Assembly: GCA_947175425.1 (NCBI GenBank)
Contig: CAMWMR010000020.1
Coordinates: forward strand, 1 to 49,542
DNA from: an uncultured Porphyromonadaceae bacterium
GTDB taxonomy: Bacteria > Bacteroidota > Bacteroidia > Bacteroidales > Muribaculaceae
Direction: 5' to 3'
DNA length: 49,542 nucleotides
A program made the position numbers and the translations under genes. Of the stretch, positions 24,792 through 34,300 are shown in pieces (within the stretch, counting starts at the first letter, position 1; every line of letters starts with the position of its first letter). The notes under the pieces were generated by a model that had not been told where the DNA came from, searched no databases, and saw nothing but the letters and a program-made list of their open reading frames with translations.

Positions 24792-24819
24792 TTGTGCGGT
24801 AATATTTGCAATAATTTTG
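24792..24819 (+). promoter_or_regulatory. promoter of outer-membrane barrel gene
   Basis: TTG (24792-24794), 17 bp, TAATTTTG (24812-24819), with the ATG at 24841. The tandem repeat lies just upstream in an activator position. Confidence 0.65.
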
Positions 24820-24840
24820 CTCCACGATAAAATTAGAAAT

Positions 24841-26937
24841 ATGAAAAAGTCAATACTCCTTTTATTAAACATACCATTATTCTTTGCAGCTTCCGCGCAG
24901 CAGTTGGCAGCAGATACCGATTCCATTTGCACCGAAGAGCTTTCCGAACTTGTGGTTGACGCGCGCATGCAAAATACATCGGCTAAAGTGTCGGTATACA
25001 TTCCCGAGGCGAGGCAAAAAAATATGGCCGATAATGGAATTACGTTGTTGAACCTTATGTCCATTCCTCAGCTTTCGGTGGATCCTGTTTCCAATGTTGT
25101 GAAAACTGCGGCAGGAAAGCCTGTAGCTGTTTTTATCGATTACGTGGAAGCATCTCCTCAAGATATCTGCGGCTTAAATCCCGGCGATGTAAAGAGGGTG
25201 GAATACTACCACAGTCCCTCCGACCCGAGATTTTCGGGACAAAAGCATGTCATCAATTTTATTATGCAAAAATACGAATGGGGAGGTTATACAAAAGTAG
25301 ATGCTGCGCAAAGCTTTGGCGTTACAGCTTCCGAAGCATCAGTGTATTCAATGATGAAGTTCAAATCCATGCGTTTCGATATTTATGCCGGCGAGAGGTA
25401 CAATAATGCGAAAAATATCAATAATGAAACTATTGAACATATGCAGTTCCCGAACCTGTTTGGCGCCGGTGCTTCGAGCATAGTACGTTCAAATCATAGC
25501 ACAACGGCAAGTTCGAGCAATAATGCCGGCGATATTTTCTTTCGTGCCATATACGAGAGCGATAAAATGCAGCTCGTTAACAAAGTGGGTTTTAACAGCG
25601 ATACGACTCCGGAAAGTGAAACCGAAAATAGCGTGCAGTACAATGACTTACCTGAAGCAGTGACGACAATCTCAAAATCTTCGGAGCATCGTACGAATAT
25701 TCTCTATACCGGGCAATATCTGCTCATGTTACCGTCGGACCTTAGTCTCGATATTAACGCAAACTTTGAATATGGAAACAATAAGCTGAACTCATCGTAT
25801 AAGGGTTTCAACGGTCTTGCTATAACCAACGATGCGCACGAGAAATCCTGTCTCGGCAATTTTTCGGCAGGACTTAGCCGCATTATTAACGATACTCATT
25901 CCGTTAGAGCATATGTGGACGGTTCGTGGCTGAACAACAGGATAAATTATTACGGAAGCCTGACATCGCAAGAAACTTACAAAATCGACGGGTATAAAGC
26001 CGGCATGTCCTATAATTTTGAAACCGAAAAATGGAGTTCTCAACTGGATTTTGGCTGGAATTGGCAAAAAAACAACATAAGCAATTATATAGCCCGCACT
26101 TCTTATGCGCACATAAATGCCGAAGTCGCTTATTCGCCGTCGCCGAATTCTCAACTGCTTGCTTCGTATGAATACTATGAAACATGTCCCACTGCATCTT
26201 CAACCGCGCCGGTTCTTTTGCGACAGGATGAATTTATGTACTATGCCGGTAATCCAGCTCTCAAAAACTCGCCAACACACGAATTGGGTGTGCAAGGATT
26301 ATGGCTGCCGTCGAATAAATGGCAATTAGTCTTGACCGGTTTCCATTATAATATACAGAACCGTCGAGTTGCTGCCTTTACTCCCGCGGGTCCGGGCGGA
26401 ACAATGCTTCGATATTACGTTAATAACGGAAATTATTTGTGCACTATGGTCGGCTTAAATGCAGTTGCCAAGTTCTTTGGCGGAAAACTTGCGGCAAGTA
26501 TTCATCCTCAGTTATGGTTTAGAGAAACCACCGGTGTTTTTGCAATGCGGCATAATGAATTAACTTGTACCGCCCGGCTAACCGCTTATTTCGGGAATTT
26601 CTATGCTGCAGCCTGGTATGGAACTCCGAGTCATTATCCCGAAGAAAACAGCGGGGTGGAGCAGTGGTCGCCTTCGCAATATCAACTTAGGTTCGGCTGG
26701 GGAAACGGAGCTTGGAATATTGGTATTTCCGCTTCCAATTTCCTGCGCTCGGATTGGTGTTCGACTCGTGAAACACTGTGTTCGGAGTATTATGATATGT
26801 CGTCCCGTGTTTACTCCCCTTCACAGCATATGAAATTCTCGCTGAGTGCTACTTTTACTTTCGGCTACGGAAAGAAAGTGGACCGAAGCAACGAGCTTGA
26901 ACAACACGGAGCATCGGTGTCGGCAATATTAAAATAA
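24841..26937 (+). CDS. TonB-receptor-like outer-membrane beta-barrel protein
   Basis: This is a 698 aa protein from the ATG at 24841, with a signal peptide MKKSILLLLNIPLFFAASAQ. Residues about 35-135 resemble a plug domain (ELVVDARMQNTSAKVSVYIP, GKPVAVFIDY, VKRVEYYHSPSDPRFSG). The rest is amphipathic strands rich in Tyr/Asn/Ser, as in the large barrel family that lacks a carboxypeptidase-like N-terminal domain. No SusD partner is next to it, so it is not a glycan PUL pair. It is divergent from, and probably controlled by, the two-component system. The substrate is unknown. Confidence 0.85.
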   Translation: MKKSILLLLNIPLFFAASAQQLAADTDSICTEELSELVVDARMQNTSAKVSVYIPEARQKNMADNGITLLNLMSIPQLSVDPVSNVVKTAAGKPVAVFIDYVEASPQDICGLNPGDVKRVEYYHSPSDPRFSGQKHVINFIMQKYEWGGYTKVDAAQSFGVTASEASVYSMMKFKSMRFDIYAGERYNNAKNINNETIEHMQFPNLFGAGASSIVRSNHSTTASSSNNAGDIFFRAIYESDKMQLVNKVGFNSDTTPESETENSVQYNDLPEAVTTISKSSEHRTNILYTGQYLLMLPSDLSLDINANFEYGNNKLNSSYKGFNGLAITNDAHEKSCLGNFSAGLSRIINDTHSVRAYVDGSWLNNRINYYGSLTSQETYKIDGYKAGMSYNFETEKWSSQLDFGWNWQKNNISNYIARTSYAHINAEVAYSPSPNSQLLASYEYYETCPTASSTAPVLLRQDEFMYYAGNPALKNSPTHELGVQGLWLPSNKWQLVLTGFHYNIQNRRVAAFTPAGPGGTMLRYYVNNGNYLCTMVGLNAVAKFFGGKLAASIHPQLWFRETTGVFAMRHNELTCTARLTAYFGNFYAAAWYGTPSHYPEENSGVEQWSPSQYQLRFGWGNGAWNIGISASNFLRSDWCSTRETLCSEYYDMSSRVYSPSQHMKFSLSATFTFGYGKKVDRSNELEQHGASVSAILK

Positions 26938-26980
26938 AAATGTAAATAACACTGCAATAATATTTTATGAAGTAGTGGTA

Positions 26981-27007
26981 TAATCGGAATTTGGCAGATT
27001 CCGATTA
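26981..27007 (+). terminator. terminator after barrel gene
   Basis: TAATCGGAAT and ATTCCGATTA pair around a 7-base loop, followed by the T-rich TTTATTTAATTTT, 43 bp past the stop codon. Confidence 0.7.
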
Positions 27008-27013
27008 TTTATT

Positions 27014-27035
27014 TAATTTTGCGTAATCAATTACG
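27014..27035 (+). promoter_or_regulatory. promoter and palindromic operator of MarR-GNAT gene
   Basis: TAATTTTG (27014-27021) is directly followed by CGTAAT-CA-ATTACG (27022-27035), a perfect 6-bp-arm palindrome covering the expected transcription start. This is the layout of MarR autorepression. Confidence 0.7.
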
Positions 27036-27050
27036 AAATTAGATACATTT

Positions 27051-28004
27051 ATGATAGATTTATTTGATAAATCGGGCGTGTTGAGTATTGGAAGTCGTCT
27101 CAGGCGTCTTACCGAAGAACTCACGCGCGATGCCGGCGAAATATATAAAATGTATGGTCTGGACATTAAGCCTAAATGGTTTCCGGTTCTGTATATGTTG
27201 TTTTCCGAGGGAGACAACACAGTTACCGGTATCGCAAAGGCCATTGGGCAGACGCATCCCTCAGTAAGCACAATCGTCAGGGAAATGAAAACCGCAGGAC
27301 TCGTAAGCGAATGTAAGGCCGGAAACGACCGACGCACAACTCTTGTATGCCTTACAGATAAAGCTAAGGCTATTGAACCATCGCTAAAGACGGTATGCCA
27401 TGACGTAAATACCGTAGTTTCCGCAATAGAGGCTCAGGCATCCGATAAGTTGTGGAATGCTATCACAGAATGGGAAAACGCATTGTCGACTGAATCATTT
27501 GCTATGCGCGTTGCTCATGAAAAAGAACGCCGAGCCACCCGTCATGTGGAAATTACGGATTATAAGCCGGAATACGCCGCAGCTTTCAAGCGACTCAATG
27601 TAATGTGGATAAACAGTTTGTGGACACTCGAAGCTCATGACTTCGAAGTTTTGAACGACCCCGAAACGTCCATACTATCCAAAGGGGGATACATATTTGT
27701 CGCCCTTGTCAACGGCGAGCCAATGGGAGTTGTGGCATTGTGCAGGATGCAACACAACGAATACGATTACGAAATAGCCAAACTTGCCGTAGACCCGGCA
27801 GCCCGAGGTACAGGTTTGGGTGATGCTCTTTTTCGTGCGGCCATTGCCAAGGCTAAGTCGCTTGGTGCGAAAAAACTTTTTTTAGAAAGCAACACGCTGC
27901 TAAAACCGGCAATAGGACTCTATCGCAAATTCGGATTCACCGAACTGAAAGATTATCATCCGGCATATGCCCGTGGCGATATTCAAATGGAACTCACACT
28001 CTAA
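27051..28004 (+). CDS. MarR-type regulator fused to GNAT acetyltransferase
   Basis: This is a 317 aa two-domain protein. Residues 1-150 form a MarR winged helix (FSEGDNTVTGIAKAIGQTHP as recognition region, then ECKAGNDRRTTLVCLTDKA as wing). Residues about 165-317 form a GNAT fold with the acetyl-CoA loop LAVDPAARGTGLGDALFRAA and a C-terminal GLYRKFGFTEL. Such fusions are found across Bacteroidota and Proteobacteria; the acetylated substrate is not known. It is cotranscribed with the cupin gene (11 bp gap), and the promoter carries a palindrome that the MarR half may bind. Confidence 0.92.
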   Translation: MIDLFDKSGVLSIGSRLRRLTEELTRDAGEIYKMYGLDIKPKWFPVLYMLFSEGDNTVTGIAKAIGQTHPSVSTIVREMKTAGLVSECKAGNDRRTTLVCLTDKAKAIEPSLKTVCHDVNTVVSAIEAQASDKLWNAITEWENALSTESFAMRVAHEKERRATRHVEITDYKPEYAAAFKRLNVMWINSLWTLEAHDFEVLNDPETSILSKGGYIFVALVNGEPMGVVALCRMQHNEYDYEIAKLAVDPAARGTGLGDALFRAAIAKAKSLGAKKLFLESNTLLKPAIGLYRKFGFTELKDYHPAYARGDIQMELTL

Positions 28005-28015
28005 AAATAAATCTT

Positions 28016-28351
28016 ATGCAAAAAACAGTAGTAAAACGTAATGATGCCGTTAAACGTGTGTTTAAAGGCGTCAGCCTCGATTCGCTCGCTGTCGGCGAAA
28101 AATCTATGGTAACGAAAATGAACTATGTGAAAGGAAATTTCGCTACAATGCATCAGCATCCGCATGAGCAATGTGGATATGTAATATCAGGTCGATATGC
28201 CCTTGTTGTAGACAGTACCCCTCGTATTGAAGTAATTCTTACAGCCGGCGACAGCTACGCAATTCCGGGAAACACCCCGCATTCATTTGAAGTGCTGGAA
28301 GGCGGAGAGGTTGTGGATGTGTTCACTCCTCACCGCGAGGATTATCTCTAA
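28016..28351 (+). CDS. small cupin-domain protein
   Basis: This 111 aa single-domain cupin has metal-site residues in MHQHPHEQCGYVISG and a second motif PGNTPHSFEVLEGGEVVDVF. Small cupins of this type are metal-binding enzymes or sensors of small molecules. It follows the MarR-GNAT gene by 11 bp. Its last 29 bp overlap the convergent HxlR gene. Confidence 0.88.
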   Translation: MQKTVVKRNDAVKRVFKGVSLDSLAVGEKSMVTKMNYVKGNFATMHQHPHEQCGYVISGRYALVVDSTPRIEVILTAGDSYAIPGNTPHSFEVLEGGEVVDVFTPHREDYL

Positions 28352-28712
28352 CAAAAGAATCCCGTGGATACTTGTTCTCAAAAATATAAAAATGCTCTTC
28401 GCCCCATTGTAACATGAGGTCGATAATAGGCAGCAGCGATTTGCCAAGTGCGGTAATGCGGTATTCTGAACGAGGTGGAAGTTCGGCAAACACTGATTTC
28501 TCAACAAGGCCGTCGTCAACCATTTCTTTAAGCTGAATGTCGAGAACACGAGGAGCGGCCTCCGGCAGACATTTGTGAATTTGACTCGGACGCATAGGCT
28601 CTCCCGAACGCAATTCGTCCAATATGCACGATTTCCATTTCGAGCCTATAAGACTAAGTGTAAGGCGAAGAGGGCAGTCGAGGTCTACGGGTATTTTCTT
28701 TTGATATGCCAT
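28323..28712 (-). CDS. HxlR-family transcriptional regulator
   Basis: This 129 aa winged-helix protein has the family features C13-PLRLTLSLIGSKWKSCIL, then RPSQIHKCLPEAAPRVLDIQL and a SEYRITALGKSLLPII wing. The cysteine near the N-terminus matches the position used by redox or electrophile sensors such as YodB, though many HxlR proteins use it structurally. It is divergent from the NTF2-like gene and an operator with three half-sites lies between them. It overlaps the 3' end of the cupin gene by 29 bp. Confidence 0.92.
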   Translation of the reverse strand: MAYQKKIPVDLDCPLRLTLSLIGSKWKSCILDELRSGEPMRPSQIHKCLPEAAPRVLDIQLKEMVDDGLVEKSVFAELPPRSEYRITALGKSLLPIIDLMLQWGEEHFYIFENKYPRDSFVRDNPRGEE

Positions 28713-28728
28713 GTTAAGTGATTTGACG

Positions 28729-28736
28729 CAAAGGTA
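28729..28736 (-). promoter_or_regulatory. -7 box of HxlR gene
   Basis: CAAAGGTA on the plus strand reads TACCTTTG leftwards, 16 bp before the ATG at 28712. It lies close to the half-sites at 28761-28780. Confidence 0.6.
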
Positions 28737-28760
28737 ATAAATATTGCGATAAAATTGCTA

Positions 28761-28799
28761 TACCGAAAAATTTTTCAGTATATGAATAATTTTTCGGTA
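28761..28799. promoter_or_regulatory. three-half-site operator for HxlR
   Basis: TACCGAAAAA (28761-28770) abuts TTTTTCAGTA (28771-28780), an almost perfect 20-bp palindrome. A third copy, TTTTTCGGTA (28790-28799), is the exact inverse of the first. TAC...GTA ends are typical of HxlR/YodB sites. The cluster sits between the two divergent promoters. Confidence 0.75.
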
Positions 28800-28800
28800 C

Positions 28801-28831
28801 TTGTATTTTTAATCCGGGCATATTAATTTTG
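28801..28831 (+). promoter_or_regulatory. promoter of NTF2-like gene
   Basis: TTG (28801-28803), 20 bp, TAATTTTG (28824-28831), with the ATG at 28861. The operator cluster ends at its -33 element, so a bound HxlR could block it. Confidence 0.65.
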
Positions 28832-28860
28832 CTCGCGAAAAAACAAATAATCACTTATAT

Positions 28861-29253
28861 ATGAGAAACAAAATCAGTGAATACGATGCGGTTGCAAAAG
28901 CTGCCGAAAAGTTTGTGAGGAGTGTTGCCGAGGGTAACAGCGAATATGCAAAAACTTTGTTTACCGACGATGCCGTTCTGTTCGGTATTTTGAACGGAAC
29001 TGTAGAGCGAGGCTCAATTCAGCAATTCTACAAAAACGTCGATACTGTCGGCGCCGGCGAAAATTTCAACGCGCGGATTGATGTCCTTGCCGTGGAAGAA
29101 ACCGTTGCTGTAGTTCGGGTACTGGAAGAAGGCTGGGGAGGCTCTATCGACTTTACCGATTTTCTGTTGCTTCTGAAACTTGGCGGAGAATGGAAGTGCG
29201 TTGCAAAAGCATATAATCAGAATTCCAATACAATAGCTCCACAAAACAGTTGA
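28861..29253 (+). CDS. NTF2/SnoaL-like protein
   Basis: This 130 aa protein has the cone-shaped NTF2-like layout: an N-terminal helix (AVAKAAEKFVRSVAEGNSEY), LFTDDAVLFGILNG, then a long curved sheet ending KLGGEWKCVAKAYNQ. It resembles putative lumazine-binding or SnoaL-like proteins in Bacteroidota, which are often induced by stress. There is no signal peptide. It is probably the regulated target of the divergent HxlR protein. Confidence 0.85.
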   Translation: MRNKISEYDAVAKAAEKFVRSVAEGNSEYAKTLFTDDAVLFGILNGTVERGSIQQFYKNVDTVGAGENFNARIDVLAVEETVAVVRVLEEGWGGSIDFTDFLLLLKLGGEWKCVAKAYNQNSNTIAPQNS

Positions 29254-29290
29254 GTTGGATCCGGTAAACGGGATTCATATTGTAGTATTC

Positions 29291-29331
29291 AAAGTTTTAC
29301 ATCTTAATTAATTGCGATGTAAAACTTTTTT
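29291..29331 (+). terminator. terminator after NTF2-like gene
   Basis: AAAGTTTTACATC (29291-29303) pairs with GATGTAAAACTTT (29316-29328), followed by a T run, 38 bp past the stop. Confidence 0.85.
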
Positions 29332-29364
29332 GTGTTTTTAGATTGGATTTTGATGAAAAAACAC

Positions 29365-29372
29365 TAAATTTG
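29365..29372 (+). promoter_or_regulatory. -7 box of the 355 aa gene
   Basis: TAAATTTG matches TAnnTTTG, 36 bp before the ATG at 29408. A TTGG 18 bp upstream could be the -33 element. Confidence 0.5.
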
Positions 29373-29407
29373 CAAAATGATTATATATCGTTTCAATTTT
29401 TAGTACT

Positions 29408-30475
29408 ATGTCAAGATTTCTGTTTATTCTGTTGTTGTTTATTCCACTTGTTGCAAAATCATGGACTTTATCGGTTGTGGACAGTTCGGATGGTACGCCG
29501 CTTGCGGCTGCAACGCTATTAATGCCAAACGGCACAATCGCCGGTCTCACCGACAGCCGCGGCCGCTTCGACGGCACTTCTGCTTCAATGCCCCTGACAG
29601 TCCGTTGTATGGGCTACGAAGAACAATACTTGGCCGCTCCTGTCGATACAGTGTTACTGTCGCCTGCAAATTTCGAACTTTCCGAAATAGTGGTTATACC
29701 GGAGGAACGCCCGGTGCTTAAGCTCCGATGCTACCTGCGCGAGTACACTACGGCTATGTATGGCGGCGATACAATACAGATGGCGGGAGAATACGCAGCC
29801 GACTATTTTCTCACCGAAAAAAAGGTAAAAGGCTTCGGTAAGAAAGTAACGCCATATATTCGTGCCAAAAAGCTGAGGGTAAGGCATAAAAATGCCGAAG
29901 GGCTCGATTCGATTGCAAGACCTACCGAAGACGAAGAATTTTTATCGTGGATTAGTCTTTGTTCTATCAATCCCACCGGTCAAACTGTCCCCGACAGTAT
30001 CTTGAATGGCGCGGTTCAATCGATACAAGGGAAATACGGGCTTTTCGCCACAACGCGAGCTGTAGGGAACAAGCTCGAGACAACATGCGACATACTGGCT
30101 AATCATAAAGATCATCATTGGAGTCCGTTGTTTTTCAAACTTATAGGTTTCACAATCGATACCTCCGAGATGCTTATGAAAACCATTCATCGGGTAGATG
30201 AAAACGGTAAGTGCGGCCCCAACACGCTGCAGATGGCAACATATACAATGGAGATGACCATAAAAAGTAAATTCATAAAACGAGCCCTCCATACAAAAGA
30301 TCCCGTTAAAACATACAGCGTTTTCGAAGTATATCCTATCGAAGCCCGTTATCTCACCGTAAAACAGGCCAAAGAATTGGAATGGGATTATTCCGACCGT
30401 GAAATTATCGTACCTCAATCAGCACCCGAATTACCGGCAAATGTCAAGGAAATGCTTTCAGCTCCAATAAAATAA
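29408..30475 (+). CDS. secreted protein with carboxypeptidase-regulatory-like domain
   Basis: This is a 355 aa protein with a signal peptide (MSRFLFILLLFIPLVAKS). Residues about 20-85 form a CarboxypepD-regulatory-like beta sandwich (LSVVDSSDGTPLAAATLLMP, GLTDSRGRFDG, VRCMGYEEQYL). The rest, about 270 aa, is unrecognised and mostly polar, with no large barrel, so it is not a full TonB receptor. It probably sits in the periplasm or at the outer membrane. It is monocistronic, between two terminators. Confidence 0.8.
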   Translation: MSRFLFILLLFIPLVAKSWTLSVVDSSDGTPLAAATLLMPNGTIAGLTDSRGRFDGTSASMPLTVRCMGYEEQYLAAPVDTVLLSPANFELSEIVVIPEERPVLKLRCYLREYTTAMYGGDTIQMAGEYAADYFLTEKKVKGFGKKVTPYIRAKKLRVRHKNAEGLDSIARPTEDEEFLSWISLCSINPTGQTVPDSILNGAVQSIQGKYGLFATTRAVGNKLETTCDILANHKDHHWSPLFFKLIGFTIDTSEMLMKTIHRVDENGKCGPNTLQMATYTMEMTIKSKFIKRALHTKDPVKTYSVFEVYPIEARYLTVKQAKELEWDYSDREIIVPQSAPELPANVKEMLSAPIK

Positions 30476-30524
30476 AAAACTTGACTAACTAAGAGTGCGT
30501 GAATTCAAACACACATTAAGAAAT

Positions 30525-30558
30525 AAACTCCCGAAACCGCCAAGGTTTCGGGAGTTTT
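30525..30558. terminator. bidirectional terminator
   Basis: AAACTCCCGAAACC (30525-30538) pairs perfectly with GGTTTCGGGAGTTT (30544-30557) around GCCAA. It serves both the plus gene ending at 30475 and the minus gene ending at 30598. Confidence 0.9.
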
Positions 30559-30597
30559 GGTTGGGATTCAAGCCAATAAAGATTTGTCGGCTTGTGT

Positions 30598-31341
30598 TTA
30601 TTTTGTGAACGATACCAGTTCGGTGCTGCTGAATGGTTCGTCTTTTTTGTATGTTACAACCTGGCGTACGAGGCCTATGCCGGGAGCATACCAGTCGGTG
30701 GAAGTCATTTTCTGGCTCTGTCCCATGTCCATTTTTATTTCGTATGTAACTTTTATACAGTTTTCGAAAGTTCCGCAGGGGAGAGTAATGGTTTCATATC
30801 CGAGAACCTTGCCTTTCCAGAGGTTTATGGAAAAGTTTTGAGTTGCAACGCCTATGCGCAGGCTTTTGTTGGGGATCTTGGTGTCGACAGCAGCTCCCTG
30901 AGGGAGAGCGAGCGAAATTTCACCGCGAGCCGAAATACTGTTCATAAGCTCGTCCATTTCGGCGGGAGAGGGGCGTTCGCCGCTTGCTTCGATGCTCTGT
31001 TTGATGTTGGCAATTATTTCTTCTTTTTGTTCTTCGGCAGTGTAGAATACGAGTGTTGTGGTGCTGTCCTTGGGATTGAAGTATGCTTTGGAACTTTGGC
31101 TTTTGCTCATTTCGGGAGCGTCGGCCATGAACTGCTGCTGGTCGACAGTCACGGTGAGAATACCTTTTTTGTCGGTGTCGACGGAAGCAATTTTGTTAGT
31201 CTGCATTATTTCCAAAGGCTTTTCGGCGGCAAAAATGCTGTCGCGATAGCTGAATGTAGCGCCAGGAGTGGTGCATACGTACTGTGCCGATGCGGTTGCA
31301 ACCGATAGGACGGCGAGAGCAAGAGTAAAGAGTTTCTTCAT
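30598..31341 (-). CDS. periplasmic TapB/DUF3108-like protein
   Basis: This is a 247 aa protein with a signal peptide (MKKLFTLALAVLSVATASAQ). It is beta-rich, with the segments GKVLGYETITLPCGTFENC and STDWYAPGIGLVRQ, which are typical of the TapB/DUF3108-like periplasmic family. It lies 22 bp downstream of sprA on the same strand and is probably in the ruvA-sprA transcript. A link to type IX secretion is suggested only by position. Confidence 0.75.
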   Translation of the reverse strand: MKKLFTLALAVLSVATASAQYVCTTPGATFSYRDSIFAAEKPLEIMQTNKIASVDTDKKGILTVTVDQQQFMADAPEMSKSQSSKAYFNPKDSTTTLVFYTAEEQKEEIIANIKQSIEASGERPSPAEMDELMNSISARGEISLALPQGAAVDTKIPNKSLRIGVATQNFSINLWKGKVLGYETITLPCGTFENCIKVTYEIKMDMGQSQKMTSTDWYAPGIGLVRQVVTYKKDEPFSSTELVSFTK

Positions 31342-31363
31342 AATAGGGATATTTTTTAGGTTG

Positions 31364-34300
31364 TTAACGTGCTAATGAAAGGTTCATGGAAATGCCGTAG
31401 GAAGAGTTTGTGGTGGGATAGGCACTGGTGGTGACGATTGGCGAGTTTACCTGGTGGTCGAAATAGGCCGACAGCGTAAGTCGCTTGCTGAGAATATAGG
31501 AAGCGGTGAAGTTGATGTTGAGGGTGTTTGTCCCGCTTGTGGGCTGTGTATAGTTCCCTTCAATTCGGCGAATTAGCGCCTGATTGTTCTGGAATGAGAA
31601 GTCGGCATTCAGAGTAAGGTCGTTGCTCACACCCTGCTGCGAGCCGCGCATTTTAAGGATTGTATTGAAATTCACAATTTTGTAGCCGGCGCCTATTGTT
31701 ATGCCTTTTTGCGAAGCCTCCACCAGCTGGCCGGCAGCCGAGTTAAGAGTGAGCGTGCGTTGGTCGCGATACTCGAGTTTGAACTGAAGCTCGTTTTTGA
31801 GAGTGGCGTTCACGCCGATAAGCGGGGCAAAACGTTCGGTTATTGCAACCGATGAAATATTGAAAGGCGAGGAGGGAATAGGCTGTCCGGAGAGTTCATC
31901 GAGTGTAAACCCGAGGTCGCCGTCGGCCGATACCCAGTTAAGATAGCTTGAGAACGAGCCTACCGAATAGGTACACTGGTAGGCATGCGAGAGCGTGAAC
32001 GACTTGAATATATTGCGCATGTTGCCCATGTTGACAAGGCCATCGTAAGTAATGCGCCAGTTGGGGAGCACCGATGCGAAATCGGGGAAGGGGTTCAGAG
32101 TCTGTTTCTCGGGCGAACGTTTGGTATAAGCGGCCACGAAAGCGGGAATGAGAACATCGGATGATGTCTCACTTATTGTGCCGACTTCCGGGCTGAACGG
32201 TGTTCCTGCCAGAGGGTAGTCGCGGAGGAAGCCTTTGTCGGGATATACAAGTCCGGCATATTGGCTTTCTACGCGTGCACGCATTTCGGGAATATACCGC
32301 AGGAAGGTATTGAAAGCATCGGAGTTGTATCCGTCCTTGGCATTGGAGGAGGTGAGAGCCGTCAGGAGTGCGCAGTGGGTCTTTGTATAAGAGCCCGAAA
32401 GTGAGGTGGGCATATCGTTGTACATGAACTGTACCTGCGATGTGCGGTTGTCGGTGCGGTTGAATGTGAGCTGTACTTTGAAACCTTTGAAGAGCTCGAG
32501 ATTTGCCTCGATGTTAAGCTCGTTGGTTCGTGCCCATACTGCCGGCGATGTCTGTCCGTCATCGGTTATTAGCCAGCCGCGATCCAGCGCTTTCTGAATG
32601 TAGCTTTCGTCGGTAAATCCGAATGCAAAATCCAAGCCGGGCGACATTGGTCCGTAGGAATTGGATTGACCGAATACGTTGCCTATGTTGGGAGCGAACA
32701 GAGGAAGCGACATGGAGCGAGTGTTGCGGTAACGTACAGCAACGTTGCGCGGTGATGAAATGAGTCGCAGCGAGTATTCCCCGATTTCGCGCAGAATGCT
32801 CTTTTCTTCCTTGAGCACTTCCACAATGGTGAATTTAATATTGTCGTCGGCCTTGGTGAGTACTTCAAGACTGTTGTTGTCGATAATTCTTGTCTTTACC
32901 GGGAAAGGCTTGCCGTCGGATGTCGTGGCAGTCAGCTTTATGTTTTTAGCCCTCAGGTTGTGCCTTATGGTGAGCGTTGTGTCGGGCTGTAGCTTGTAGG
33001 TTCGCTCGAACTTGCGCGCCTTTTTGGGCGGTGTATTGGCTTTGCGGGTATTGGCAAAGCGCTTGGTAACGTCTTTGAGAATGGGAATCTTATTGTAGAA
33101 TGTCTCAAAGTTCACGCGTCCGTCGGCAGTCCATGCGGCCTGGTTGGCTATGGAGTTCCCGAGTTTGATTCCGTCGATTGTTGCACCTCTGTCCCAGCGG
33201 TAGGTTGCGTTATAGCTCACCGAACCTGTAAGGAAATCGAGGAATGCTATTTTTGAGAATGGCGCTTTGTACTGGCCGGTAAATGTCTGCGAATAGCTCC
33301 AGGGAGTACCCATAGAGCGGATACTCTGCCAAATAGTGTCTTTCCAATCGCGGTATTTGTCGGGGAACAGTTTGCGGTTGACTGCCCCGACAGTTTCTTC
33401 AATTCGTGCCGAGGTGTTGGAGTTGAAGCTCAGCGACAACGTTTTTGTAATATTCCATGTAAGCGCCAGCTGACGGTCCCACAGCCAGTTCTTGCTTACC
33501 GATACGGGGAGCTGGAACATTACATCCTGTTCGGAACGAGTCTGTTGCTCGTAATAGTTACGAGTCATGGTTGTGAGGAACGATATGTTATTCGGCAGCC
33601 ACTGGAGTTCCCAATCTTTAAGGAAACGGGCATTTTTGCTTTTGCCTTTTATGTTTGCAAAGGGCTTGAAGGGACGAATGAAAGGTGAATAATTATATGC
33701 AAAGGAGCCTCGGTAATCGTTCGTATTCTCGTATTCGGTAGTCGGGTCGTTTTTGGATTGCTTGGTAAAGCTGAAATTTACAGTGAAGTTTGCAGGATCC
33801 CAAGGCATAGGCGTTTTGCTCTGCACATCGAATTTAAGTCCCGAAATAGAGAAATTCTGCACCGATGAGCGTTCCACGGCATAAGCGGTTATGGAATCGC
33901 GTTCCGCTTTGGTCTCGCACTCATCGAGAGCTTCGCTGAGCAGAACGTCCTGGTCGAGCGGATTGTATTTGGGCGATGTGCGTTCGCGTGTTACGGAGTA
34001 ATATATCGGCGCTCTGAGCTTTGCTTTTTCGGGAAAGAAACGACCAAGATCGGCCTGAACGGCGACATTAAACTGCTGGTAATCGTCGAGACGTCGTTCG
34101 TTGAGTGCCTGGTCCACCGAGCCGAAACCGGCAGTTTCCATATGTGCGCCCACGTTTACGGTGGCGACATCGCTCATTTGCAGAGTCGCATTTGCTTTCA
34201 TTGCCCAGCCTCCGCTCTCGTTGAAATCGGTAACTTTAAGTTCGTTTACCCATACAATACCGTCTTTTGTTGCCGATGAATTGTTGCGCACACCAACAAG

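Noticed and set aside
24646-24840. N-terminal extension of the barrel protein
   Set aside because: The added residues overlap the kinase gene and its promoter; a normal signal peptide starts at 24841.
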